64,000 nucleotides of DNA, taken from Candidatus Contendibacter sp. Lineage in GTDB: Bacteria; Pseudomonadota; Gammaproteobacteria; Competibacterales; Competibacteraceae. Where the stretch lies: contig JARSSO010000010.1 in the NCBI GenBank assembly GCA_029624765.1, forward strand, positions 89,012-153,011. The letters are read 5' to 3'. The notes under the pieces were generated by a model. That model searched no databases. It had not been told where the DNA came from and saw only the letters and a program-made list of their open reading frames with translations. Positions 52,350 to 61,034 of this stretch are shown in pieces (positions within the stretch are counted from its first letter, which is position 1; every line of letters begins with the position of its first letter). A program made the position numbers and the translations under genes.

Positions 52350-52832
52350 TTACGGGCCAACACGGAGACAACAGGTCAAATCCCGGGCAAGCCGAAGCCG
52401 CTCTTCCTCGACCAGAAACCGGCCGACTTCGACCGTTCGGCCATGGGCCCGAATCAGCAACCGGCTCGGGTACCATTGGCGGGAACAACCATTCAGGATC
52501 ACTCGCGCCCAAGTCCGCGGCAGCACCCAGCGTTGTTGGAGACGGCGCCGGCCCCGTTCGATCCGGATACTGTCGGCCGCGACGCAGATCACCTCGCACT
52601 CGTGGCAGCGGCAGGTCACATAGTACAGCCCGATTCCCACCGCCGCCAATTCCAGGCCGGCAAACGGCAACACCGGCCAGAATCCCATGGCCACCAATGG
52701 AATCACGCAGGCCAGCGTCACAACGCACAAACCGGCGAACACCGCCAGATTCTGCCGCCACGATAGCGAGCGGTTCGGGCGCAGCACATAACAAAACTGG
52801 CACTCTTTTGTGCCATATTCAACCGCAACCAT
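52350..52832 (-). CDS. DUF2244 domain membrane protein
   Basis: 160-residue protein with two closely spaced helices (about residues 28-47 and 52-72) after CYVLRPNRSLSWRQNL, which is the DUF2244 opening, then a cytoplasmic beta-rich part with IRIERGRRRLQQRWVLPRTWARV and RTVEVGRFLVEEERLRLARD. Members are commonly encoded next to aa3 oxidase genes, as here directly upstream of coxB. Function is unknown. Start at the ATG 52832; a TTG ten codons earlier is less likely. Confidence 0.83.
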   Translation of the reverse strand: MVAVEYGTKECQFCYVLRPNRSLSWRQNLAVFAGLCVVTLACVIPLVAMGFWPVLPFAGLELAAVGIGLYYVTCRCHECEVICVAADSIRIERGRRRLQQRWVLPRTWARVILNGCSRQWYPSRLLIRAHGRTVEVGRFLVEEERLRLARDLTCCLRVGP

Positions 52833-52959
52833 GACCTGGAAACCCCCGCTTTGCTTTCTCAATTAACAAGTAACGTGATATGCAAATCTTGTCAATACCC
52901 TTCTCCATCACTAGGGATTTATTTCTTATAAAAAGTCGGCAAAATGGGAGCTGACAGAC

Positions 52960-53862
52960 TCAACGGCCATCCTTGTCACGTCCGCGCAAACGGGCCAAGG
53001 GGAAAAAAACCGCCGCATCTTTGTCACGTTGGGGTGACCGATCCTGGATCGGTCCCCAGGCATGTCCGTATACCACTTCGCAACTCACCGACAGCAGACC
53101 GTCGACGCGGCGGTATCGCTCGTAAGCGGTCCGCATGGCCGACAGCCGGCCCTTGCCGGTCAGGCCGCGCGGGCGGCCGCAGGTCACGTTGCCGGCGCCA
53201 AGCGTTCTAAGATCGCGCATCAAGCCGTCCACGTCCGGGTAGGTCAGGGTCAGCCGCTCGACATCCATCACCGGTTCGGCCAGCCGCGCCCGCATCAAGG
53301 CATCGCCGACATCGTGCATGTCCAGAAAGGCGTTGACATGGTTATAACCGTCAACCGCCGCCCAGCTACGCCGCAGTTCGCTCAGCGTATCCGGTCCCAG
53401 CGTGGTGAAGAACAGCGCCCCGCCCGGTTTGAGCACCCGTCGAAATTCAGCGAAGACGCGATCCAGGTCCAGCGTCCAGGGCAAGGCCAGATTGGAGAAG
53501 ACGAGATCGCAACTGGCTGTTGGCAATGGCAACGATTCCGGTTCGGCGACCGCGCCATGCAGGGTACGCAACCACGGCGCCCGCTGGCGGGCCAGCGCCA
53601 CCATCGCCGATGCCCGCTCCAGGCCGATCACGCGCGCCCTGCGATATTTTTTCATCAGCGCCACCGTGATCGAGCCGACGCCGCAACCCACATCGAGAAT
53701 CGCTTCCGGCCGCAACTTGATCAAATCCAGCCGCTCCAGCAGGCGCTGGCCCACTTCGCGATACAAAAACGCCGCCCGGTCATGGGTGGCGGCCGCTCGC
53801 TCGAACGCCCGCCGCAGCCTGGCCCGATCCAGCGCGAACGGCCCATGGTCGTCGTTACGCAT
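52960..53862 (-). CDS. bioC: Malonyl-[acyl-carrier protein] O-methyltransferase BioC
   Basis: 300-residue SAM-dependent methyltransferase that starts biotin synthesis by masking malonyl-ACP. SAM motif ILDVGCGVGSITVALMK at about residues 54-70, SCDLVFSNLALPWTLDLDRV (BioC-specific NLALPW) near 118, and LRRVLKPGG-type FRRVLKPGGALFFTTLGPDT. The preceding bioH overlaps it by eight bases. bioF, bioD and bioB are not in the window. Confidence 0.93.
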   Translation of the reverse strand: MRNDDHGPFALDRARLRRAFERAAATHDRAAFLYREVGQRLLERLDLIKLRPEAILDVGCGVGSITVALMKKYRRARVIGLERASAMVALARQRAPWLRTLHGAVAEPESLPLPTASCDLVFSNLALPWTLDLDRVFAEFRRVLKPGGALFFTTLGPDTLSELRRSWAAVDGYNHVNAFLDMHDVGDALMRARLAEPVMDVERLTLTYPDVDGLMRDLRTLGAGNVTCGRPRGLTGKGRLSAMRTAYERYRRVDGLLSVSCEVVYGHAWGPIQDRSPQRDKDAAVFFPLARLRGRDKDGR

Positions 53863-54628
53863 CGAGAAACGCTCGCAGTCGCGCCAAAAATTCCACCAGG
53901 TGCGAGAAAAAGGGGGCGTGGCCGGCGCGCGGGAAAATATGGAGCCGGACCTCCGGCAAAAGATCGCGCATGGCTTCCCCCGCCGCCGCCGGCGTCAATT
54001 GATCGCGCTGCCCCATGAGCAGCAGGACCGGACAGACGATGCGCGGCAGTTCGGCGCGCAGATCGGTCCGTTCCAAAATCGCCAGTCCGTCCTCCAGCGC
54101 CGTCATGTCCGGTTCGCCACGTTGAAACAACATGGCCTTAAGCCGACGCAACTGGGTGCTGGCGTGCTCGCCGCCATGGACTTCCAGGGCGATGAAGCGC
54201 TTGAGCACGGCGCGATAGTCCTGGCGCAGTTCCCGCGCGAAGCCCTGCAATACCGGTAAGGGGATTCCATGCGGCCAGTCGGGCCGCTGGGCGAAACAGG
54301 GCGTGCTGCTGGCCAGCACCAGGCGGCTGACTCGTTCCGGCGCAAGGATCGCCGCCCGTTGGACCGCCAGTCCACCCAGCGACCAGCCGACCCAGGCCGC
54401 GCGGGGCGGCGCGACGGCCAGCACCGCCGCCGTCAAGGCGTCCAGGGTATGACCGGACTTTGACGCGCGGCTGTATCCGTGACCAGGCAGGTCGAGCATC
54501 GTCACCCGGTACTGGCCGAGCAGACCCTCGACCACGTTTTCCCAGACGCCGGAGTGCATGCCCCAGCCGTGCAGCAGCACGACATCCGGCCCGGAACCGA
54601 CGGTGTGGTGGTGGAGGGGCGCGATCAT
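53855..54628 (-). CDS. bioH: Pimeloyl-[acyl-carrier protein] methyl ester esterase BioH
   Basis: 257-residue alpha/beta hydrolase that removes the methyl group added by BioC, releasing pimeloyl-ACP. VVLLHGWGMHSGVWE gives the oxyanion region, GWSLGG the nucleophile S83, and DQLTP and GHAPFFSHL the late acid and His. Start at 54628. Being paired with bioC supports the assignment over other esterases. It is divergent from the glycosidase gene with 143 bases between. Confidence 0.93.
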   Translation of the reverse strand: MIAPLHHHTVGSGPDVVLLHGWGMHSGVWENVVEGLLGQYRVTMLDLPGHGYSRASKSGHTLDALTAAVLAVAPPRAAWVGWSLGGLAVQRAAILAPERVSRLVLASSTPCFAQRPDWPHGIPLPVLQGFARELRQDYRAVLKRFIALEVHGGEHASTQLRRLKAMLFQRGEPDMTALEDGLAILERTDLRAELPRIVCPVLLLMGQRDQLTPAAAGEAMRDLLPEVRLHIFPRAGHAPFFSHLVEFLARLRAFLDA

Positions 54629-54771
54629 CGAATTCTCGTCGCTGGTTGGGGTGAAATGGGTCGCGGGGTCGTCTTCGATGCCATTTTACGAGAAACCGCA
54701 AGAAGTGCTTTCCGTTTTCGGCGAGGTCTGCTATTGACATCCGACGCCCCCGTCCGACCTGGAGATTTCCC

Positions 54772-56136
54772 ATGTCCAATCCCGCCCTGTTCCCCGCCGA
54801 TTTCCTCTGGGGCGCCGCCACGTCGGCGTATCAAATCGAGGGGGCGCCGCTGGCCGATGGCGCCGGACCGAGCGTCTGGCACGAATTCGCCCATACGCCG
54901 GGCCGGGTTCACGCGAACGAGACCGGCGACGTGGCGTGCGACCACTACCATCGTTACCGGGAGGACATCGGGCTCATGCGGGAACTGGGCCTGAACGCCT
55001 ACCGCTTCAGCGTGTCCTGGAGTCGGGTGCTGCCGGAGGGGCGCGGTCGACTCAACCCGCGTGGATTGGGTTTCTACGAACGGCTGGTGGACGCGCTGCT
55101 TGAACACGGTATCCAGCCCATGCTGACCTTGTACCACTGGGATTTGCCGGCGGCGCTGGACCGGCTCGGCGGCTGGCTGAATCCCGACAGCGCCGACTGG
55201 TTTGCCGACTACGCGCGAATTCTGTTCCGGGCGCTGGACGACCGGGTGAAACTTTGGGTGACCCTGAACGAGCCGTGGGTGGTGGTGGACGGCGGTTACC
55301 TGCGTGGCGTGCTGGCGCCGGGCCAGCGCAATCTCCACGCCGCGCCCATCGCCGCGCATCATCTGTTGCGGGCGCACGCCGCCGCCGTGCAAGCCTACCG
55401 GGCCGAGGGTCGGCATCGCATCGGGCTGGTGGTGAATCTGGAGCCGAAATATCCGGCCCAGGAAACCGCCGAGGATTTGAGCGCCACCTTGCGGGCCGAT
55501 GCCTACATCAACCGTTACTACCTCGATCCGGTCTTCCTGGGCGGTTATCCGCCGGAACTGGCGGAAATCTTCGGCCCGGCCTGGCCCCGGTTTCCCGACG
55601 CCGATTTCGACTTCATCCGCCAGCCGCTGGATTTCCTTGGCGTCAACTATTACAGCCGGCAAGTGGTGCGGCACGCGCCGGGAGTCTGGCCGCTGGAGAC
55701 GGCGGGAGTTCGCCAGGATCGGCAAACGCACACCGCGCTGGACTGGGAAGTGTATCCCCAGGGACTGACCGACATTCTGGAGTGGGTCGCCAGCCGTTAC
55801 GGGCCGCTGCCGCTGTACATCACCGAAAACGGCGCGGCGTTCTACGATCCGCCGCAAGCGGATGGTGGAGTGGACGATCCGTTGCGGCAACGCTATCTGC
55901 GCGACCACCTGCGCGCGGCACTGGCCGCGATGCGCGGCGGCGTCGATCTGCGGGGTTATTTTGCCTGGTCGCTGCTGGACAATTTCGAATGGGCACACGG
56001 CTATTCGAAGCGCTTCGGCCTGATCCACGTCGATTACGCCAGCCAGCGACGCACCATCAAGGCCAGCGGTCGATTTTACGCGGAGGCGATTCGCACTCGG
56101 GGCATCACCTTGGGCGAGGACGGCAACGGGGGTTAG
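54772..56136 (+). CDS. Glycoside hydrolase family 1 beta-glucosidase
   Basis: 454-residue cytoplasmic retaining glycosidase. It starts with the family signature FPADFLWGAATSAYQIEGA. Acid/base E167 lies in TLNEPWVV and the nucleophile E352 in YITENGAAF; the terminal part reads GYFAWSLLDNFEWAHGYSKR. No signal peptide is seen, so it should act on imported disaccharides such as cellobiose. A sugar importer is encoded 47 kb upstream in the window, but a functional link cannot be shown. Confidence 0.95.
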   Translation: MSNPALFPADFLWGAATSAYQIEGAPLADGAGPSVWHEFAHTPGRVHANETGDVACDHYHRYREDIGLMRELGLNAYRFSVSWSRVLPEGRGRLNPRGLGFYERLVDALLEHGIQPMLTLYHWDLPAALDRLGGWLNPDSADWFADYARILFRALDDRVKLWVTLNEPWVVVDGGYLRGVLAPGQRNLHAAPIAAHHLLRAHAAAVQAYRAEGRHRIGLVVNLEPKYPAQETAEDLSATLRADAYINRYYLDPVFLGGYPPELAEIFGPAWPRFPDADFDFIRQPLDFLGVNYYSRQVVRHAPGVWPLETAGVRQDRQTHTALDWEVYPQGLTDILEWVASRYGPLPLYITENGAAFYDPPQADGGVDDPLRQRYLRDHLRAALAAMRGGVDLRGYFAWSLLDNFEWAHGYSKRFGLIHVDYASQRRTIKASGRFYAEAIRTRGITLGEDGNGG

Positions 56137-56269
56137 AAGCAAGCCCCAGAACAGACTTCTTACCGTACGAACATGCCGTTCGACCACCAGTTAGGAAAGC
56201 AAGCCGGGGAAGCAACCGCGCGTGGATCGGTTAGAATTGTCACGATGCTTCGATAACGCTTTTGGTCGA

Positions 56270-58144
56270 ATGACAGCAACGATGCTTTCGTCTGGTCCCA
56301 GACCTCGCCTCATCGGGCTTTGGGTCGCGTGCTGGCTTCTGTTCTCTCCGGCCGCTTCCGTTGGAGAGACCCAGCGCATCCTCGTGTTGTATTCCAATAA
56401 CCGCCTGCTGCCAGCGAATCTTGAATTCGAAGCTGGTCTGCGCGAGACGATGGCCAGTTCGACCGAATCGAGCGCCGAGTTTCTCGACTATCCCCGCTTC
56501 GACGGCGAGTTCTACATTCGTGCCCTGACGGCGTTCCTGCGCGAGAAGTACGCTCTGCGACCACCGGCCGTGCTGGTCGTCGGGGGCGAAGAGGCGCTTG
56601 ATTTCCTGCTCCGCCATCGCGCCGAGCTGTTTCCGCGAATCCCGGTCATCCACGCGGCGGTAACCCGGTCGTTTCTGTCGTCGCTCCTGCCGCTGCCCGC
56701 CGATGTGGTCGGTGTTCCGATCGAATACGATTTCCCGGGTACTATCGACTTGGCGCTGCGCTGGCATCCGCAAGCCAGACGGTTGGTGGTGGTGACGGGG
56801 TCCTCCGCGCAGGACCGCGCCTGGGAGACCGAGTTACGCGGCGAAGTCTCGCGATTCCAGGACCGGGTAACCACCGAATTTCTCGCTGGCCTGCCGACCG
56901 ATGCGGTGTTGAAACGGCTGAGCCGATTGGGCGGCGACACCGTGGTGTTTACGCCGGGCTATTTCGAGGACGGTGTGGGCCGCCAATTCTCCCCTCGCGA
57001 AGCCGCCCGGCTCATGGCCACCGCCGCCGCCGCGCCGGTGTACGGACCGTTCGATACCTTCATCGGTACCGGCATCGTCGGTGGCTCCATGCCGAATTTC
57101 GCGGCCATGGGACGGCGGGCGGGACGCATCGTGAACGATCTGCTTGACAAGGTCACGCGCGCCGCGCCGCGCTTGCCGGAGATCATGCCTACGGCCGTGA
57201 ACGTCGACTGGCGACAGGTCCGGCGGTGGGGCATCGACCCCAATGCGATTCCGGGCGACGCCATCGTGTGGTTCAAGACCCTGACACTTCTAGAGGAATA
57301 TCCCACCGAAACGGCCGCCGCCGCCGCCGCCTTCTTGCTACAGACCGGGCTAATTGCCGGACTCTTGCTTGAACGCCGCCGTCGTCGCCGGATGGATCTG
57401 GCCGTGCAGCAACAGCGCTTTGAACTTGCCCATGCGGCGCGGTTGGCCATCGCCGGGGAATTGACGGGCGCGATCGCCCACGAGATCAATCAGCCGCTCG
57501 GGGCGATTTTGAGTAATGCCGATGCCGCCGATCTCCTGCTCGCGTCTGGCGCGGATCGGCGCGACGAACTGCGCCAGATTCTCGCCGACATTCGCCGGGA
57601 CGACCTACGGGCCAGCGAGGTCATCCACCGGCTGCGAGCATTGCTCGCCAAGCAACCGGTCGAATGGCAACCCTTCGATCTGAACAGTGCGGTCGGTGAG
57701 GTGGAATCGGTACTGCGGGCCGAAGCGCGGCGGCGTGGGCTAGCCCTTGAAGTTCAAACCGCCGCGACCTCCGCCGTGCTGATCGGTGACCGAGTCCAGA
57801 TCCAGCAGGTGCTTCTCAATCTGGTGCTCAATGCCATGGACGCGGCGAATGGCCTGCCCGAAGCCCGGCGCGTGATCACTGTGTCCGTCAAACGCGACGC
57901 GGATCGCCTGGCCCTCGTCGTCCGTGATCGCGGTCATGGCATCGCCCCCGAACATCTGCCGAAGCTGTTCGATTCGTTTTTCAGCACCAAGCGCCGGGGT
58001 ATGGGGCTGGGGCTGTCGATTGCCCGCACCCTGGTTGAGGCCCACGGCGGCTGCATCCGGATTGAGCCAGGTCCCGGCGAGGGCGCGGTGTTCCGGGCCG
58101 AATGGCCGGTGGCCAACGGTACGACCGTACCGAAGTTGGCATGA
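56270..58144 (+). CDS. Sensor histidine kinase with periplasmic binding-protein-like sensor
   Basis: 624-residue membrane kinase. A signal/anchor segment (about residues 14-32) is followed by a periplasmic domain of some 300 residues like ABC substrate-binding proteins (TQRILVLYSNNRLLPANLEF; VLVVGGEEALDFLLRHRAEL). A helix near residues 345-365 and the cytoplasmic kinase follow. Phospho-His404 is in ELTGAIAHEINQPLGAIL; the ATPase boxes are NLVLNAMDAANG, DRGHGIAPEHL and KRRGMGLGLSIARTL. The frame opens earlier with GTG, but the ATG at 56270 fits the signal better. It is paired with the FixJ-like regulator that follows. Confidence 0.88.
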   Translation: MTATMLSSGPRPRLIGLWVACWLLFSPAASVGETQRILVLYSNNRLLPANLEFEAGLRETMASSTESSAEFLDYPRFDGEFYIRALTAFLREKYALRPPAVLVVGGEEALDFLLRHRAELFPRIPVIHAAVTRSFLSSLLPLPADVVGVPIEYDFPGTIDLALRWHPQARRLVVVTGSSAQDRAWETELRGEVSRFQDRVTTEFLAGLPTDAVLKRLSRLGGDTVVFTPGYFEDGVGRQFSPREAARLMATAAAAPVYGPFDTFIGTGIVGGSMPNFAAMGRRAGRIVNDLLDKVTRAAPRLPEIMPTAVNVDWRQVRRWGIDPNAIPGDAIVWFKTLTLLEEYPTETAAAAAAFLLQTGLIAGLLLERRRRRRMDLAVQQQRFELAHAARLAIAGELTGAIAHEINQPLGAILSNADAADLLLASGADRRDELRQILADIRRDDLRASEVIHRLRALLAKQPVEWQPFDLNSAVGEVESVLRAEARRRGLALEVQTAATSAVLIGDRVQIQQVLLNLVLNAMDAANGLPEARRVITVSVKRDADRLALVVRDRGHGIAPEHLPKLFDSFFSTKRRGMGLGLSIARTLVEAHGGCIRIEPGPGEGAVFRAEWPVANGTTVPKLA

Positions 58145-58760
58145 CCCTCTTCCACCTCTGATCCATGTCGTCGATGACGACGAGTCGCTGCGGACCGCGC
58201 TGTTGCGGCTGCTCGGCGCGGCCGGCTTTGAAGCGCGCGGCTACGCCTCAACGGGGGATTTCCTGTTGCAGCCGCCGCCGGATCGTCCCGGCTGCGTACT
58301 GCTGGATGTGCGGATGCCGGGGCCTTCGGGCCTTGACCTGCAAGCAGCTCTGCGGCACCAAGGCAACACATTGCCAGTGGTTTTTCTGACCGGCTACGCC
58401 GATGTGGCCGCCAGCGTGCGGGCGATGAAGGGTGGCGCGGTGGATTTTCTGACCAAGCCAGTCGAACGCGAGGCCCTGTTCGAGGCGCTCCAACGTGCGC
58501 TCGCCCGCGACGCGGCCCAGCGCGCGGCTCGCGCGGAAGCGGAGCGATTGCGTGCGATCTTTGCCGCACTGACCCCTCGCGAACGCACGGTTTTCGACCG
58601 CATCGTCGCCGGCCAGATTAACAAACAGATCGCCGACGCGCTCGGAATCGCGGAGCGCACTGTCAAAATGCAGCGCGCGCAGCTCATGGTAAAGCTGAAC
58701 GTGGGCTCGGCGGCCGAGCTTGGCCGGCTGGCCGAGCGGTTGCAACGCCTGTCCGACTAA
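58141..58760 (+). CDS. FixJ-family response regulator, apparent 1-base frameshift at the start
   Basis: A receiver domain (LIHVVDDDESLRTALLRLLG; LDVRMPGPSGLDLQ; TKPVEREAL) joined to a LuxR-type helix-turn-helix (LTPRERTVFDRIVAGQINKQ; IADALGIAERTVKMQRAQLM). It is the partner of the kinase just upstream. The expected start, ATG at 58141 overlapping the kinase stop (ATGA), runs into a TGA after six codons. The receiver lies in another frame that has no ATG or GTG nearby. One extra C in the C-run at 58145-58147 would give MTPLPPLIHVVDDDE. Either a real frameshift, a sequence error, or a CTG start near 58156. Confidence 0.75.
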
Positions 58761-58791
58761 TTCCAGGCCACATCCGTGGCCGCGCCCGCCT

Positions 58792-58809
58792 TTGCCCTTT
58801 CGGGCAAAT
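58792..58809. terminator. 7-bp hairpin after the response regulator
   Basis: TTTGCCC-TTTC-GGGCAAA is a perfect stem 32 bases past the regulator stop. The left half (TTGCCCTTTCG) is repeated 20 bases further on. No T-tract follows, so a terminator role is uncertain. Confidence 0.4.
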
Positions 58810-58997
58810 CCTGTTGCCCTTTCGTCCAATAGCCTTGTTGTCGCGCCGATGGGATGATGAGCCGCCAATGGGGTGATAAACTGATAAGACATGCGGATCG
58901 GTTGTCCTTTGCTGTGAAGGGCCGGTCGCATGATCGATGTGCCGCGTGACGGTTTAGCACGATGGTACGAGTGCGATGTTCAGCCTGGAGAGATGAC

Positions 58998-59309
58998 ATG
59001 AAGAAATCCATAGTCGTGACGAGTGGTTTGGCTTTGCTGATGGGCGCTGGCGTTGCGCTGGCGGTCGGTTGGAATCAAGTGAGTTTTCCCCCCTTCTCGG
59101 AAGTGGATGCCAACAAGGATGGCAAGATCAGCATGCAGGAAGCGATGGGGCACTCTGGCACCACCGCGGCGGCGATGAAAGCAAAACCGGGCAGCACCGC
59201 CGAATCGGCCATGAAGAGCTTCTTTAGCGAAGCGAACCAAAAGTACAAGGACAAGCCCTACGACTCGCCCATGACCAAGGAGGACTGGGAGGGAATGACT
59301 GGCAAGTAA
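58998..59309 (+). CDS. Exported EF-hand protein
   Basis: 103-residue protein with a signal peptide (about residues 1-23, MKKSIVVTSGLALLMGAGVA) and one canonical EF-hand loop at residues 37-48 (DANKDGKISMQE) with Asp, Asn, Asp and Glu at the calcium-ligand positions. The remainder is hydrophilic and helical. Probably periplasmic and calcium-binding. GGAGAGATGAC precedes the ATG. It lies between two response regulator genes on the same strand; its partner is unknown. Confidence 0.8.
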   Translation: MKKSIVVTSGLALLMGAGVALAVGWNQVSFPPFSEVDANKDGKISMQEAMGHSGTTAAAMKAKPGSTAESAMKSFFSEANQKYKDKPYDSPMTKEDWEGMTGK

Positions 59310-59408
59310 GCCGAACCTCCGTGGCAGGGAAGCCCCCGGTCGTCCGTGCGACCAAAGCCGTAGTTGCCTCTGCATTTGATCGGCTTGTCCGCCGGCGAGG
59401 AAGTTCCC

Positions 59409-59789
59409 ATGGTAATCAGCCAGAAGATCCTCGTCGTTGAAGATGACGACAGTCTGCGACCAGCGCTCGAACGCCTGCTGACCGCCGCCGACTTCCAGGT
59501 TACCGCTTACGCCTCGGCGGAGGCGCTGCTGGCGGACGCGGACGCCGGGGATGTCGCCTGCGTGGTCTGCGACCTGAAATTGCCGGCGATGTCCGGTTTC
59601 GACTTGCTGGTCGGATGGCACGGGCGAGGTGGGAGACCGCCGTTGATCCTGATGACCGCGTATGACACGCCGGGACTGGGCGAGGAGGCGGCGCGGCGCG
59701 GCGCGGCGGCTTATCTGGCCAAGCCGTTTCGCGGCACCGCGTTGCTGGAAGCCATCGACGCCGCGATCACATCCGCAAGGCCACGATGA
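59409..59789 (+). CDS. Single-domain response regulator
   Basis: 126-residue receiver: acid pocket in ILVVEDDDSLRPAL, phospho-Asp in CVVCDLKLPAMSGFDLL, T in LMTAYD and K in LAKPF. It resembles the receiver half of FixJ-type regulators, but stops before any DNA-binding domain. It may act as a phosphate sink or protein-contact output of the kinase at 56270. AGGAAG precedes the ATG at 59409. Confidence 0.85.
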   Translation: MVISQKILVVEDDDSLRPALERLLTAADFQVTAYASAEALLADADAGDVACVVCDLKLPAMSGFDLLVGWHGRGGRPPLILMTAYDTPGLGEEAARRGAAAYLAKPFRGTALLEAIDAAITSARPR

Positions 59790-59837
59790 AGGCCCGCCAC
59801 CCATCCCGCGCCATTCTTCGATGCCTTCGTCTCCAAC

Positions 59838-59880
59838 CCTCACCCCGGCCCCGGACGTGGGCTACTCCCCCCTCCACGGG
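59838..59880. repeat. C-rich repeat-like stretch upstream of HAD gene
   Basis: CCCTCACCCCGGCCCCGG then GTGGGCTACTCCCCCCTCCACGGG in two parts. The start matches the CCCTCACCCC head of the 7171 element, but the second half differs, so it is a weak or decayed member. GTGGGC and CCCTCCAC may pair. Confidence 0.3.
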
Positions 59881-59912
59881 ATAGCCCACAAACTCATAGA
59901 TCAGAGGAATCC

Positions 59913-60917
59913 ATGAAACCAGGTAGCAGCAAACCTATCCTCATCTGCATGGTTGCCGGCGTGCTCGCCTTCGCCGCGATGGCCGCTCGTGCCGCCGACC
60001 CCCTCCCTTCCTGGCGGGAAGGGCCGGCCAAACAAGCCATCGTGGCGTTCGTCGCCAAGGTGACGAAGGAGCATTCGCCCGACTTCGTGCCGATCCCCGA
60101 GCGTATCGCCACGTTCGATAACGACGGCACGCTCTGGGCCGAGCAACCGATGTATTTCCAGCTCCTGTTTGCGCTCGACCGCGTGAAGACGCTCGCACCC
60201 CAGCATCCGGAATGGAAGGATCAGGAACCGTTTGCTTCCTTGCTCAAGGGCGACATGAAAGGTGCGCTGGAAGGCGGTGAGAAAGCCCTCGCCGAGATCG
60301 TCATGGCCACCCATGCCGGGATGACCACGGCGGAATTTGAACAAGTGGTGAAGGAGTGGCTCGCCACGGCAAAACATCCCAAGACCGGCCGGCCCTATAC
60401 CGAGATGGTGTATCAGCCAATGCTTGAACTGCTGGCCTATCTGCGCGAACACCATTTCAAGACGTTCATCGTGTCCGGCGGGGGCATCGAATTCATGCGG
60501 CCGTGGACCGAGAAAGTCTATGGCGTTCCGCCCGAACAGGTGGTGGGCAGCAGCATCAAGACGAAGTACGAACTACGCGACGGCAAGCCGGTGCTGATGC
60601 GTTTGCCGGAACTGAATTTCATTGACGACAAGGCCGGCAAACCGGTCGGCATCAATTCGCATATCGGCCGCCGACCCATTGCCGCGTTCGGCAACTCGGA
60701 CGGCGATCGGCAGATGCTGGAGTGGACGCAAGCCGGTGGTGGCGCGCGACTGATGATGCTGGTGCATCACGACGACGCCGAGCGCGAATGGGCCTACGGC
60801 CCGGAGTCGAAGATCGGCACGTTCAGCGACGCGCTCATGGCCGAAGCGAAGCAGCAAGGCTGGGTCGTCATCAGCATGAAGAATGACTGGAAGCGGATCT
60901 TTGCGTTCGACAAATGA
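59913..60917 (+). CDS. Exported HAD-family phosphatase-like protein
   Basis: 334-residue protein with a signal peptide (about residues 1-28, ending AARA) and a haloacid dehalogenase fold. Motif I is ATFDNDGTLW with D69 and D71, motif II FIVSGGG near residue 190, and motif III-IV FGNSDGDRQML near residue 265. This resembles phosphoserine-phosphatase-like HAD proteins; the substrate is unknown. The location should be periplasmic. It follows the lone receiver and may belong to the same stress or signalling cluster. Confidence 0.85.
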   Translation: MKPGSSKPILICMVAGVLAFAAMAARAADPLPSWREGPAKQAIVAFVAKVTKEHSPDFVPIPERIATFDNDGTLWAEQPMYFQLLFALDRVKTLAPQHPEWKDQEPFASLLKGDMKGALEGGEKALAEIVMATHAGMTTAEFEQVVKEWLATAKHPKTGRPYTEMVYQPMLELLAYLREHHFKTFIVSGGGIEFMRPWTEKVYGVPPEQVVGSSIKTKYELRDGKPVLMRLPELNFIDDKAGKPVGINSHIGRRPIAAFGNSDGDRQMLEWTQAGGGARLMMLVHHDDAEREWAYGPESKIGTFSDALMAEAKQQGWVVISMKNDWKRIFAFDK

Positions 60918-61034
60918 TCGGTGACCTGCCCAAGACGGTATGAAAGGCAAGCCCGATGAACGACCGGCCATTCCGCGAGGCGCTGGATTGGCCGGGGAGG
61001 CACTTGTCATGGGTTGTAAGGAACAGCCTTGAGG

